From an uncultured Chloroflexales bacterium (GTDB taxonomy: Bacteria; Chloroflexota; Chloroflexia; Chloroflexales; Chloroflexaceae): a stretch of DNA of 64,000 nucleotides. How positions within the stretch are numbered: position 1 is the stretch's first letter; each line of letters opens with the position of its first letter. The position numbers and the translations under genes are program-made. The stretch covers positions 1 through 64,000 of the forward strand of contig CAKZSI010000059.1 in NCBI GenBank assembly GCA_937918935.1. The letters run 5' to 3'. This document shows, in pieces, positions 11,373 to 20,156 of this stretch. The notes below the pieces were generated by a model that saw nothing but the letters and a program-made list of their open reading frames with translations, did not search any database and was not told where the DNA came from.

Positions 11373-12869
11373 ATGAAAAGCACACGCCTTCCTCCCAATC
11401 TTGAAGCCGCTCGCGAGGAGATCGAACGGATCGCCCGCGACTACGGCCTCGACTTCTTCCCTATTATCTATGAGGTGCTGGATTACCGCACCCTCTACGA
11501 AACCGCCGCCTTCGGCGGCTTTCCGACGCGCTACCCCCACTGGCGCTTCGGGATGGAGTTCGATCAACTGCTCAAAGGGCATGTCTGGGCCGGGAGCACC
11601 ATCTACGAGATGGTTGTCAACACCAATCCCTCCTACGCCTATCTGCTCGAAGGCAACGAAGACGTGACCCAGAAGATGGTCATGGCCCACGTGACCGGGC
11701 ACGTGGACTTCTTCAAGCACAACATGTGGTTCGCTCACACCAACCGCAAGATGCTTGATACGATGGCCAACCACGCCACGCGCATCCAGCGGATCATTGA
11801 CCGCATCGGCTATGACACGGTTGAAGATTTTATTGATACCTGTCTTTCGCTGGAGAACCTGATCGACTATCACTCGCCCTACATTCGCCGGCCCGAGGCC
11901 CAGAGCGTCAAGCCCCTTGTCGGTGAGGAAGACCCGGAAGTGGTCGAAGGGTTGAAGGTTGAACGCGAGTACATGCGCGAGTTTATCAACCCGCCGGAGT
12001 ATCTCGAAGCACAACGCCAGAAGCTGGAAGCCGAGCGCGCCAAACAACGCCGCTTCCCTGAAAATCCTCAGAAGGACGTGCTGCTGTTCTTGATGAATTA
12101 CGCCCCCCTTGAGCGCTGGCAGCACACCGTGCTCGAAATTGTGCGCGATGAGGCTTACTACTTTGCCCCGCAGGGGATGACCAAGATCCTCAACGAGGGC
12201 TGGGCCTCCTACTGGCACTCGACGATCATGACCCAGAAGGTCGCCTCGGCTGCCGAGATCGTCTCCTTCGCCGACCTGCACTCCGGCGTCGTCGCTACCG
12301 GCGGCGGGCGGCTCAATCCCTACAAACTCGGCCTGGAGTTGCTGCGCGACATCGAGGACCGCTGGAACAAGGGCAAGTTCGGCAAAGAGTACGATGAGTG
12401 CGACGACATCGCCGCCAAACGCGCCTGGGACCGGCAGCTTGGCCTGGGACGCCAGAAGATCTTCGAGGTCCGCCGGCTCTACAACGATGTCACCTTCATC
12501 GACGAGTTTCTAACACCCGAGTTTGTGCTGGAGAACAAGCTCTTCACCTATCGCTACAATCGTGATACCGATCTCTACGAGATCGCCTCGCGCGAGTTCA
12601 AGGAGATCAAAGAAAAGTTGCTCTTCCGCCTCACCAACTTCGGCCAGCCGTTCATCTACGTTGAAGATGGCAACTACAACAACCGCGGCGAGTTGTATCT
12701 GCGCCACCGCCACGAAGGTGTGGATTTGAAAATGGACTACGCGCGCGATACGATGCGCAACCTGCATAAGATCTGGACCCGCCCGGTCCACCTCGAAACA
12801 GTGATCGACGACAAGAAGCGCCTGCTTTCCTTTGACGGCAGCGATTTTACCGAGCGGCGGGTTGATTAG
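11373..12869 (+). CDS. spoVR: SpoVR family protein
   Basis: The 498-residue protein shows SpoVR hallmarks: [15 protein letters not shown] near the N-terminus, [38 protein letters not shown], and [10 protein letters not shown]. It is cytoplasmic and of unknown biochemical function. In B. subtilis SpoVR affects spore cortex formation; in non-sporulating bacteria it accompanies PrkA and YeaH. An AGGAGA ribosome site overlaps the end of the preceding membrane protein gene. Nothing in the window suggests sporulation, so a stress role fits better. Confidence 0.95.
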   Translation: MKSTRLPPNLEAAREEIERIARDYGLDFFPIIYEVLDYRTLYETAAFGGFPTRYPHWRFGMEFDQLLKGHVWAGSTIYEMVVNTNPSYAYLLEGNEDVTQKMVMAHVTGHVDFFKHNMWFAHTNRKMLDTMANHATRIQRIIDRIGYDTVEDFIDTCLSLENLIDYHSPYIRRPEAQSVKPLVGEEDPEVVEGLKVEREYMREFINPPEYLEAQRQKLEAERAKQRRFPENPQKDVLLFLMNYAPLERWQHTVLEIVRDEAYYFAPQGMTKILNEGWASYWHSTIMTQKVASAAEIVSFADLHSGVVATGGGRLNPYKLGLELLRDIEDRWNKGKFGKEYDECDDIAAKRAWDRQLGLGRQKIFEVRRLYNDVTFIDEFLTPEFVLENKLFTYRYNRDTDLYEIASREFKEIKEKLLFRLTNFGQPFIYVEDGNYNNRGELYLRHRHEGVDLKMDYARDTMRNLHKIWTRPVHLETVIDDKKRLLSFDGSDFTERRVD

Positions 12870-13090
12870 AGCCTGTCGGGACACCCGGGGCGTTCGCTCT
12901 TTTTCTGCGAGGGCGACGCCTTCCCGACCCCTCCCCTCAGTAGTTTGTCAACATCGTTGTTCGCTAACCCCCCAACCCCTCCCCAACTCTCCCCCGGCAG
13001 GGGAGGGCGCCCGGCTCCTCCTCCCAGCGGGGGGAGACCGGGAGGGGGGCGAAAATGCCAGGAAACTTATGTTACAGACCACTCGGGCAG

Positions 13091-13114
13091 GGGTGTGGGG
13101 AAACCTCGTTTCAC
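13091..13114. repeat. dispersed palindrome, family A copy next to the prmC ribosome site
   Basis: GGTGTGGGGAAACC / TCGTTTCAC is a degenerate right half of the family A palindrome, ending 3 bases before the AGGAGG of prmC. The upstream 12,950-13,050 stretch is C/G-rich low-complexity sequence with short inverted repeats. Confidence 0.6.
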
Positions 13115-13125
13115 TTCAGGAGGCA

Positions 13126-14028
13126 ATGCCAGTATCGATCGCCGAACTGCTCCATGACGCCGCTGCCCGTCTCCAGGCAACCAGTACAACCCCCCGGCTG
13201 GACGCCGAGTTGCTCCTGGCGCATACGTTGGGTTGGCCGCGGGCGCGGGTGCTCGCCGAGCGGCAACACCAACCCTCGACCGAACAGGCAGCAGCCTTCG
13301 CTGCGCTGGTGGCCCGCCGCGAGCAGGGCGAACCAGTCGCCTATCTGGTGGGGCGCAAAGAGTTCTACGGCCTGGATCTGGAAGTGACCCCCGCGACTCT
13401 CATACCCCGGCCCGAAACCGAGGTTCTGGTAGCATTGGCCCTGGCCGAGGCCCGGCGCCTGCTGCAGATGAAGACCGATACGGCAGGCTGGCCGGGCCTT
13501 ACCATTGCGGACATCGGCACGGGCAGCGGGGCTATCGCCATTGCTCTGGCCACGCACCTCCCCGAGGCCCTGGTCTATGCCGTCGATCTTTCGGCGGAGG
13601 CCCTGGCGGTGGCCCGGCGCAACGTTGAGCGACACAGGTTACAGGGGTGCGTGCGCCTGCTCCAGGGTGATCTGCTTGTGCCCCTCCCCGAAGTGGTGGA
13701 CCTGATCGTCAGCAATCCTCCGTACACGGTATACGACGAAATTGCCCCGGACGTGCGCGCCTATGAGCCGCGCCTGGCCCTCGACGGCGGGCCGAACGGC
13801 ACCGCGGTCTACCGGCGCCTGCTGGCCATGGCGCCGGCGGTCCTGCGTCCCCACGGCGCCCTGCTGCTGGAGATCGGGGCGTGGCAGGGTCGGGTTGTGG
13901 CCGAACTGGCGCGTGTGGCCCTGCCCGGCGCCGACGCGCAGGTGCATCAGGACCTGGCCGGGCGCGATCGTGTGGTGGTCGTGCGACGTTCAGGTCATCA
14001 AGTTGGTGAACAACCGGTCAGGGTGTAA
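13126..14028 (+). CDS. prmC: peptide chain release factor N5-glutamine methyltransferase
   Basis: The 300-residue protein has an N-terminal helical domain, a class I SAM-binding motif (IADIGTGSGAIAIALA) and the catalytic NPPY motif in SNPPYTVYDEIAPDV. Both are diagnostic of PrmC/HemK, which methylates the Gln of the GGQ motif in RF1/RF2. RIPRPETEVLV before motif I is also typical. The ATG at 13126 follows AGGAGG closely (2-base gap), which is short; no better start keeps the N-terminal domain. prfA is not adjacent here. Confidence 0.93.
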   Translation: MPVSIAELLHDAAARLQATSTTPRLDAELLLAHTLGWPRARVLAERQHQPSTEQAAAFAALVARREQGEPVAYLVGRKEFYGLDLEVTPATLIPRPETEVLVALALAEARRLLQMKTDTAGWPGLTIADIGTGSGAIAIALATHLPEALVYAVDLSAEALAVARRNVERHRLQGCVRLLQGDLLVPLPEVVDLIVSNPPYTVYDEIAPDVRAYEPRLALDGGPNGTAVYRRLLAMAPAVLRPHGALLLEIGAWQGRVVAELARVALPGADAQVHQDLAGRDRVVVVRRSGHQVGEQPVRV

Positions 14029-14338
14029 TCCTGCTGTCATCCCCTGTCGCTGGAATGTCCCGATGACTCATTTATACTGAAAGGGAGAATGGAACCGACT
14101 GGGAGGGCTTTGCCCTCTCAAGCCCTCCGTCGAAGTGAACGTGGAAGGGTTTGGGAGGGCTTCACCATCCCAGAGCCTCCCTTCGGGGCAGGGGCGTGGG
14201 GACCCCGGGTTTCCCCATCTGCCACCCAGCCCGGCGCACAGGGGCGTGGGGAAACCCGCCATCCCCGTTTTTCCGATACTACCACGTGCGACGAAGCCGC
14301 ACGAGTTTGTGAAACAAGGTGAACGGGAGACAAGCAGT
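14029..14338. repeat. 310-bp repeat-filled spacer (family A and B copies)
   Basis: It contains family B arms near 14100-14117 (GGGAGGGC / GCCCTCTC), and two adjacent family A copies at about 14186-14218 and 14240-14267. No gene was seen. A GGGAG ribosome site for the next gene is at the right end. Confidence 0.7.
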
Positions 14339-14983
14339 ATGGCTGCACTCTTTGTCGCACTCGGCATTGCCATTATTACGCTCCTGGCTCTCTTACTCTG
14401 GTTCGTTCCGCACCTGTTGCATCAGCAGGCGGTAAACAACGCCACCGAAGCGGCCCGGCTCCGCGATATGCTCCTCGACATGCTCAGTGAGCAGGAAGCC
14501 GTCGCGATGCGCCAATCTGAATTGAGCGCCTCGATTGCCTACTTTCAGGAGCAACTGGAACATGTGGTCAATACGACCCGGCAGGAGAGCCTCGCAGGGC
14601 AGATGGCCCCGGCCGATCCGGATGCCCTGCGGCAGATCGAGGAACGCATCAGCGCAATGCAGATCCAGATTCAGCACTGGCTCGACACGCGCACGCGGGT
14701 GCAGCGACACGTGCAGGCGAAGGACAACGAAGCCTGGGCACACCTGATGAGCCTGCTGTCGTCCATCCAGGAACGGGTGGGGCAACTCTCGGTCGAACGC
14801 GCGGGCATCTCGAGCAGGCCCCAGGTACGGGAATTGCTGGGGGAACTTGAGCAAGAACTGGAGCAATTGCGCACCATTTCCAACGACATCGCGACGCTGC
14901 GCTGGCGGTTGCAGCATTCCCTGGGGGGACGTGAAGCAGGTAACCCCGACCTTCGCATTCGGGCGGGCGGCAGCGCCGACTGA
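14339..14983 (+). CDS. membrane-anchored coiled-coil protein, unknown function
   Basis: The 214-residue product has one N-terminal transmembrane helix (about 2-25) followed by a long, mostly helical region rich in Gln, Glu, Leu and Arg with heptad-like spacing (for example RQIEERISAMQIQIQHW and ELLGELEQELEQLRTISND). It resembles structural or scaffold proteins with an N-terminal anchor; no family is recognised. The ATG at 14339 follows an ACGGGAG ribosome site. No operon partner is apparent: repeats flank it on both sides. Confidence 0.7.
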   Translation: MAALFVALGIAIITLLALLLWFVPHLLHQQAVNNATEAARLRDMLLDMLSEQEAVAMRQSELSASIAYFQEQLEHVVNTTRQESLAGQMAPADPDALRQIEERISAMQIQIQHWLDTRTRVQRHVQAKDNEAWAHLMSLLSSIQERVGQLSVERAGISSRPQVRELLGELEQELEQLRTISNDIATLRWRLQHSLGGREAGNPDLRIRAGGSAD

Positions 14984-15320
14984 GCCGCATAGCCCGTTCG
15001 CCCTTCAGGTCCGATCACGCCTCCCGCCATTGGCATTGCCTGGACGGTGGCGCCTGGTCGAGCGCACCTGTCGCTTCAGGTCCGATCACGCCTCCCGCCA
15101 TTGGCATTGCCGATGCCCGGGTCTTTTCTTGAGGGCATAGCGCGTGGTATGCTGGTATTGGAACACCCTGTTCCCCACCCCGTAGTGGCAACCAGGCTTC
15201 GAGAATCACTACGCAAATCCGGTCACGCCACTACGTTATGATACCTACGGGAACAGTTTCCTGACAGAGGAACGCAAAGCGGAGCGCCCTCGGTTCGTCT
15301 TTACTGCCGGTGCAACGTCC
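14984..15320. other. 337-bp spacer with a direct repeat
   Basis: It holds the two 38-bp direct repeats at 15003-15111. A weak TATGAT at 15237-15242 may be a -10 for the hydrolase gene. No coding sequence was seen. Confidence 0.5.
15003..15111. repeat. 38-bp perfect direct repeat, two copies, 71-bp period
   Basis: Copies at 15003-15040 and 15074-15111 are identical (beginning CTTCAGGTCCGATCACGCCT); 33 unrelated bases separate them. Two units are too few for a CRISPR array. Confidence 0.85.
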
Positions 15321-16160
<840 letters not shown>

Positions 16161-16164
16161 CTCC

Positions 16165-16253
16165 ACTTTGTCATTTGCCGCGGCTTCCGCTGCAAGGAGG
16201 ATCTTCGGGGCCTGCGGCCCCCACCACTCCTGCCAGAGGCAAAGCGCCAAAGT
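16165..16253. repeat. MITE-like inverted-repeat element, short copy
   Basis: Ends ACTTTGTCATTTGCC and GGCAAAGCGCCAAAGT are imperfect inverted repeats. The left end plus the following GCTTCCGCTGC closely matches the left end of the element at 30575-30760, so the two appear related. Confidence 0.55.
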
Positions 16254-16271
16254 ACAGTTCAGCGCCTGTCT

Positions 16272-16288
16272 GGATAACCAGGTTATCC
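16272..16288. promoter_or_regulatory. 17-bp perfect palindrome, possible operator
   Basis: GGATAACC-A-GGTTATCC, about 107 bp upstream of the ccmA start. A single half-site AGGTTATCC recurs at 34203-34211 upstream of trpD, so it may be a binding motif. No regulator gene is adjacent. Confidence 0.4.
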
Positions 16289-16330
16289 TCATCGTATTCT
16301 GGGAGGACATGCCCTCCCAACCCCTCCCCT

Positions 16331-16362
16331 CAGGCAGGGGCGCCGGGGAACCTGGTCGCCCC
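16331..16362. repeat. dispersed palindrome, family A copy upstream of ccmA
   Basis: CAGGGGCGCCGGGGAACC / TGGTCGCCCC, preceded by a family B-like CATGCCCTCCC at 16310-16320. Confidence 0.65.
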
Positions 16363-16379
16363 ACCCTCCGCGTGGTCTG

Positions 16380-16388
16380 TGCTACAAT
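16380..16388 (+). promoter_or_regulatory. extended -10 element before ccmA (possible leaderless start)
   Basis: TGC-TACAAT ends 6 bases before the GTG start codon at 16395, which has no Shine-Dalgarno. Transcription starting at or very near the GTG would give a leaderless message. No good -35 is visible. Confidence 0.5.
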
Positions 16389-16394
16389 ACCGGC

Positions 16395-17015
16395 GTGAGT
16401 CTGCGGCTGACAGTCGAAAGTGTCGCCGCGCGCTATGGCGCGCGGCTGGTGTTCCATGACGTTTCGCTGGAGGTGCGCGCGGGCGAGGTGCTGGTGGTTT
16501 GTGGCCCCAACGGCAGCGGCAAGAGCACCTTCTTGCGGCTACTGGCGGGTCTGCAACGCCCCGATGCGGGCGCGATCGTCTACGAGGCGGCGGGCGGCGC
16601 ATGCGCGCCGCGCGATGCCGCACCGCTCATCGGCTGGGTCGCCCCCGATCTGATGCTCTACCGCGATCTCACCGCGCGCGAAAATCTGCGCTTCTTCGCC
16701 GCAGTGCGCGGGCTGTATCGCGATGACCGGGCGCTTGACCGGTTGCTCGAAGCGGTCGGGCTCGGCGGGCGCGGCGATGACCGGCTGGCCACCTACTCCT
16801 CGGGCATGGCCCAGCGCCTGCGCTACGCCTATGCCCTGCTCCACCGCCCCCCTGTGCTCCTGCTTGACGAGCCGACGGTCACCCTCGATGAACGCGGCGC
16901 CGGCCTGGTCGATACGCTGATCGCCGACCAGCGCCGCGCGGGGATCGTGGTGATTGCCACCAATGACCCGCGCGAATTGCGCTATGCGGATCTGGTGCTG
17001 CGTCTGGGTGGCTAA
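16395..17015 (+). CDS. ccmA: haem exporter ABC ATP-binding protein CcmA
   Basis: The 206-residue ABC ATPase has Walker A GPNGSGKST, a signature of the form YSSGMAQRLRYA, Walker B VLLLDEPT and the usual switch region (IATNDPRELRYA). Size and adjacency to CcmB and CcmC identify it as CcmA, which with CcmB powers release of haem-loaded CcmE from CcmCD during cytochrome c maturation. It starts at GTG 16395 right after an extended -10 element. It is separated from ccmB by 341 bp of repeats, which is unusual inside a ccm operon. Confidence 0.9.
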   Translation: MSLRLTVESVAARYGARLVFHDVSLEVRAGEVLVVCGPNGSGKSTFLRLLAGLQRPDAGAIVYEAAGGACAPRDAAPLIGWVAPDLMLYRDLTARENLRFFAAVRGLYRDDRALDRLLEAVGLGGRGDDRLATYSSGMAQRLRYAYALLHRPPVLLLDEPTVTLDERGAGLVDTLIADQRRAGIVVIATNDPRELRYADLVLRLGG

Positions 17016-17356
17016 GCGTTGTTCTGGCTCCTCCCGCAGGCAGGGGCGTGGGGAACCCCGGGTTCCCCGCCCTCCTCCAACCGGGTAGAGCGGCGTGGGG
17101 AAACCAGGTTTCCCCACTTTAAGCGAGCGAGGAACGGGGGGCGTGGCCGGGAGGGCTGCGCGTTCCCAGAACCTCCCAGGAAGGGTCGGACGGGTTCTAA
17201 GCCCAATACTTTTCACATAAGCGCTGCGTGCGGCACGGCTCCTCTCCCCCGCCGGGGGGAAGCGCTAGATGTCCTCCTCGGACGGGGGAGGGTAGGGGCG
17301 AAGAGCTTATATGCAAGGTGTTGGCTGTAAGCCTGGCGTGTGAGGCGGGAGCAGGC
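17016..17356. repeat. 341-bp repeat-filled spacer between ccmA and ccmB
   Basis: Two family A palindromes lie in tandem (17041-17071 and 17092-17117), then a degenerate family B copy (17148-17182) and GC-rich inverted repeats near 17235-17295. No gene was seen. Confidence 0.75.
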
Positions 17357-18112
17357 ATGGACAGGGCCACGGATACGGGCCAGGAAGCGCCCGCGCTTGA
17401 GACGCCATTCCGGGCTGGTACGCCGGCGCCGGTGCTATTTGCCGCAGCCTGGGCGGTGTTTGTCAAGGATCTACGGATCGAGTTACGCACCCGCTACGCC
17501 CTCAACGCGATGGTGCTGTTCGCCGCCTGTACCGCCGTCATGGTCAGCATCGGCACGACCTTTATCGGGCTGCGTCGCACCGAAGAGGCGTTGCTCATTC
17601 AGTCCTCGCTGCTCTGGGTGGCCTTTCTCTTCGCCGCAATCACCGGCCTGTCGCGCGGCTTTGTGCAGGAAGAAGAGGCGCGCACCATGGCCGCGCTGCG
17701 CCTAGCCGCCCCGCCCGTGGCCGTTTACCTGGGCAAGTTCCTGCTCAACCTGGCCCTGCTGGCGCTCCTGGGGGCCATTACCAGCCTGCTGTTCATCGTG
17801 CTGGTGCGTGTGCAGGTGGGCAGTCCGCTGGCCTTCGTGGCGCTGATCGGGGCGGGCAGCCTCTGCCTGGCGGCCGCGACCACCATTCTCGCCGCGATTA
17901 TCGCCAGAGCGAGCTTCAAAAGCGCCCTCTTTGCCGTTCTGGCCTTCCCTTTGCTGGTGCCGCCATTGATCATCGCCATCCAGGGCACCGCGCTGACGCT
18001 GGAAAACGGCGGCTTCGGTCCCGCCCTCGGCGCCTTGCAGTTCCTTGTGGCCTACAGTGTGGCCACGTTTGTGGCATCGTTGATGCTGTTCCGCTTTGTG
18101 TGGGAGGCGTAG
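17357..18112 (+). CDS. ccmB: haem exporter permease CcmB
   Basis: The 251-residue protein has a hydrophilic N-terminus of about 30 residues, then about six transmembrane helices. The conserved CcmB features are AVFVKDLRIELRTRYALNAM before helix 1 and GLSRGFVQEEEARTMAALRLA in the first large loop. Length fits the family (220-250). It is the membrane partner of CcmA. ATG 17357 is preceded by GCGGGAGCAGGC, a weak ribosome site; a GTG at 17339 in frame is possible. Confidence 0.9.
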   Translation: MDRATDTGQEAPALETPFRAGTPAPVLFAAAWAVFVKDLRIELRTRYALNAMVLFAACTAVMVSIGTTFIGLRRTEEALLIQSSLLWVAFLFAAITGLSRGFVQEEEARTMAALRLAAPPVAVYLGKFLLNLALLALLGAITSLLFIVLVRVQVGSPLAFVALIGAGSLCLAAATTILAAIIARASFKSALFAVLAFPLLVPPLIIAIQGTALTLENGGFGPALGALQFLVAYSVATFVASLMLFRFVWEA

Positions 18113-18230
18113 GGCGCGGGTGGCGCGCCGCGGGGCGGGGGCGTGGAATAACTCTGGTTCTCCACATCACGTCAATAACCAGGCGATCGCGAAGCATGTG
18201 ATGTATCTCCCATCGGCCCGGAAGACTTCG

Positions 18231-18239
18231 TGATACAAT
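18231..18239 (+). promoter_or_regulatory. extended -10 element upstream of ccmC
   Basis: TGA-TACAAT lies about 120 bp upstream of ccmC in the 246-bp ccmB-ccmC gap. A second candidate TATGAT is at 18314-18319. A degenerate family A copy (18136-18170) precedes them. The -35 regions are weak. Confidence 0.35.
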
Positions 18240-18361
18240 GAGCAGGTAATTATATGGCTCCGGGGCCTCCTGATGCTTACCATCCTCTCATTCTTTAAAA
18301 GCACATGCTGTAGTATGATACGCATATCACGGCGCGCCCCCACGGGGGGCCTGGAAAGGTG

Positions 18362-19333
18362 ATGGCGGTGGTGGAGCGACTGGGCCAGGTCGGCAAACTG
18401 CTGATTGGCGTCTGGATCGCCAGTATCGCTGTGGCGATGTTTCTGGTGATCCCGCAGTACGAGGGCCTCGGCAACGCCGGACGGATCGTGATCATGCACG
18501 TGCCCACGGCGTGGGTGAGCGTGCTGGCCTTCGCCGTGTCGGCGCTGTTCAGCGGGTTGTACCTGTGGAAGCGCCGTCCCGAGTACGACCACTATGCCCT
18601 GGCGGCGGCGGAGAGCGGCTTTCTGTTCACGGCCCTTGCCACGGTGACGGGTATGATCTTCTCGCAGGTGGTGTGGGGGATCTACTGGAACTGGGACCCG
18701 CGGCAGACCTCGATTTTTGTGCTGCTGCTGATCTACGCCGCTCTCTTCGCCCTGCGCTCGGCGATCGACGACCCGGAGCGGCGCCGCCAGCTCAGCGCCG
18801 TGTACTCCCTCTTCGCCTTCGTCACGGTGCCGTTTCTGGTCTTCGTGGCCCCCCGTATCGCCGATAGCACGCTGCACCCCAACTGCGCCTTCATCCAGGG
18901 CAGCACATGCGACGGTATCACCCTTGAGGTCGGCACGATCGGGTTGCTGGGGGATCGCAAGGTGCAACTGCTGGCTCTGGAGCGCCAGGGCGACGTGGTC
19001 ACTGCCGAGGTGAAGGTGAGTGAACCCGGCCTGACCAGTGAGACGATCCTGCGCCCCAGTTACGATCTGGCCGCCGGTGAAATGGTCGCGCGCCCCGAGT
19101 TTCCCGGTCTCCGCTACCGGTTGGGCCTGGAGGCGGTTGATCTGCGGGCCAATACCGCGCTGTTGAACATCGAGGCGCCGGGGACTGGACTGCTGGAGAA
19201 CCGGCGGACGTTGTTCACCTTCCTGGCGTCAATCGGCGGTTTTACGGCGTTGTTCTTCTGGCTGCTCACGCTGCGCGCGACGCTGCTCGATGTGCAGTGG
19301 ACCCTGGCCCAGCGCGGGGGATCGCGGGTATGA
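18362..19333 (+). CDS. ccmC: haem lyase/delivery protein CcmC with an extra periplasmic domain
   Basis: The 323-residue protein carries the WWD motif (WGIYWNWDPRQTS, about 105-117) and the two haem-ligand His of the family: H46 in MHVPTAW and H172 in STLHP. CcmC loads haem onto CcmE. Ordinary CcmC has about 230-250 residues. Here about 100 extra residues follow H172, before the last helix. They include two Cys (C175, C183) and beta-rich sequence (GTIGLLGDRKVQLLALERQG). ATG 18362 follows GGAAAGGTG; GTG 18359 is an alternative. It overlaps ccmD by ATGA. Confidence 0.9.
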   Translation: MAVVERLGQVGKLLIGVWIASIAVAMFLVIPQYEGLGNAGRIVIMHVPTAWVSVLAFAVSALFSGLYLWKRRPEYDHYALAAAESGFLFTALATVTGMIFSQVVWGIYWNWDPRQTSIFVLLLIYAALFALRSAIDDPERRRQLSAVYSLFAFVTVPFLVFVAPRIADSTLHPNCAFIQGSTCDGITLEVGTIGLLGDRKVQLLALERQGDVVTAEVKVSEPGLTSETILRPSYDLAAGEMVARPEFPGLRYRLGLEAVDLRANTALLNIEAPGTGLLENRRTLFTFLASIGGFTALFFWLLTLRATLLDVQWTLAQRGGSRV

Positions 19334-19569
19334 ATGGTATACTTGAAGCGGGCACGGCGATCTATGTGGCCATGGCCGTCGCCCTGTCGGTGTGGATCGG
19401 CATCTTCGTGTACCTCTGGCGGATTGACGCGCAGGCGCGCGCCCTGAAGCGCGAATTGCAACGCGAGCGCGAGCAGCCCCTCCACGGTGAGGGTGGCGCG
19501 CCGCGGGCCAGCGTTACTCGCGTCGGCCAGTCCGAAGGCGAGCCGGTCGAACAGTCGGGTCGAGGGTAA
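19330..19569 (+). CDS. ccmD: CcmD-like small membrane protein
   Basis: The 79-residue protein has one transmembrane helix (about 10-30, YVAMAVALSVWIGIFVYLW) followed by RIDAQARALKRELQRERE, the charged cytoplasmic helix typical of CcmD. The C-terminal 30 residues are low-complexity. CcmD stabilises CcmC and helps release holo-CcmE. The ATG overlaps the ccmC stop (ATGA), which indicates translational coupling. Identification rests on size, layout and position. Confidence 0.75.
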   Translation: MNGILEAGTAIYVAMAVALSVWIGIFVYLWRIDAQARALKRELQREREQPLHGEGGAPRASVTRVGQSEGEPVEQSGRG

Positions 19570-19611
19570 CGCAGGAGCGCCTCGCGCTCCCCTGGTGTGG
19601 AAAGTGCGCCT

Positions 19612-20025
19612 ATGGCAACCGCAACTTCGGTCTCGCGGCGCGGGATGCCGATCAAGCCCCTGCATATCGTGGGCCTCGGCATTATTCTGATCGCCATTGT
19701 GTATGGGGTCTTCGGCTTCCAGAGCGGCTTCCGCTCCTATACCCAGAGTGTGGACGAGGCCATGGCCGCGACGCGCAGTGTGCAACTGGCCGGCTTCCTC
19801 GGCAGCACCGGTGCGTATGATGCGGCTGGCCGCTTTACCTTCATGCTTCAGGATGAGCGGGGCAAGCTGATCAAGGTCATCTCTGATGACCCGCGCCCGG
19901 CAAACTTTGAACAGGCGATCAGCATCGTGGCCATCGGTCGCTACGACCCCGCCGAGCAGGCCTTTATGGCCGATGATCTGCTGGTCAAGTGCCCGTCGAA
20001 GTACCAGGAGCAGATGGGCCGTTAG
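19612..20025 (+). CDS. ccmE: haem chaperone CcmE, CxxxY variant
   Basis: The 137-residue protein has an N-terminal membrane anchor (about 17-35) and the beta-barrel OB-fold domain (FRSYTQSVDEAM, RSVQLAGFLG, FTFMLQDERG, AIGRYDPAEQAFMADDLLVKC). The haem-binding site is KCPSKY: Cys127 stands where E. coli has the covalent-haem His, with Tyr131 in the usual position. CxxxY CcmE proteins are known from archaea and some bacteria, where CcmH is missing. That fits this locus. The ribosome site is weak (GGAAAG). Confidence 0.92.
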   Translation: MATATSVSRRGMPIKPLHIVGLGIILIAIVYGVFGFQSGFRSYTQSVDEAMAATRSVQLAGFLGSTGAYDAAGRFTFMLQDERGKLIKVISDDPRPANFEQAISIVAIGRYDPAEQAFMADDLLVKCPSKYQEQMGR

Positions 20026-20066
20026 TATCCTGTTCGGATACCCGGGGCCTCCCTGCCTGCTAGAAG

Positions 20067-20095
20067 GGGAGTGGGGAAACAGGGTTTCCCCACGC
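20067..20095. repeat. dispersed palindrome, family A copy between ccmE and ccmF
   Basis: GTGGGGAAAC / GGTTTCCCCAC arms around CAG, flanked by GGGGA and GCTCCTG. Confidence 0.8.
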
Positions 20096-20156
20096 TCCTG
20101 TTTGCGTGAGGGGGGCATGCCCTCCTGGAATCCGCAGTCGCACTAGAAAGCTACCC

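Noticed and set aside
15003-15111. Possible CRISPR array
   Set aside because: Only two units, spacer shorter than the repeat, no cas genes nearby.
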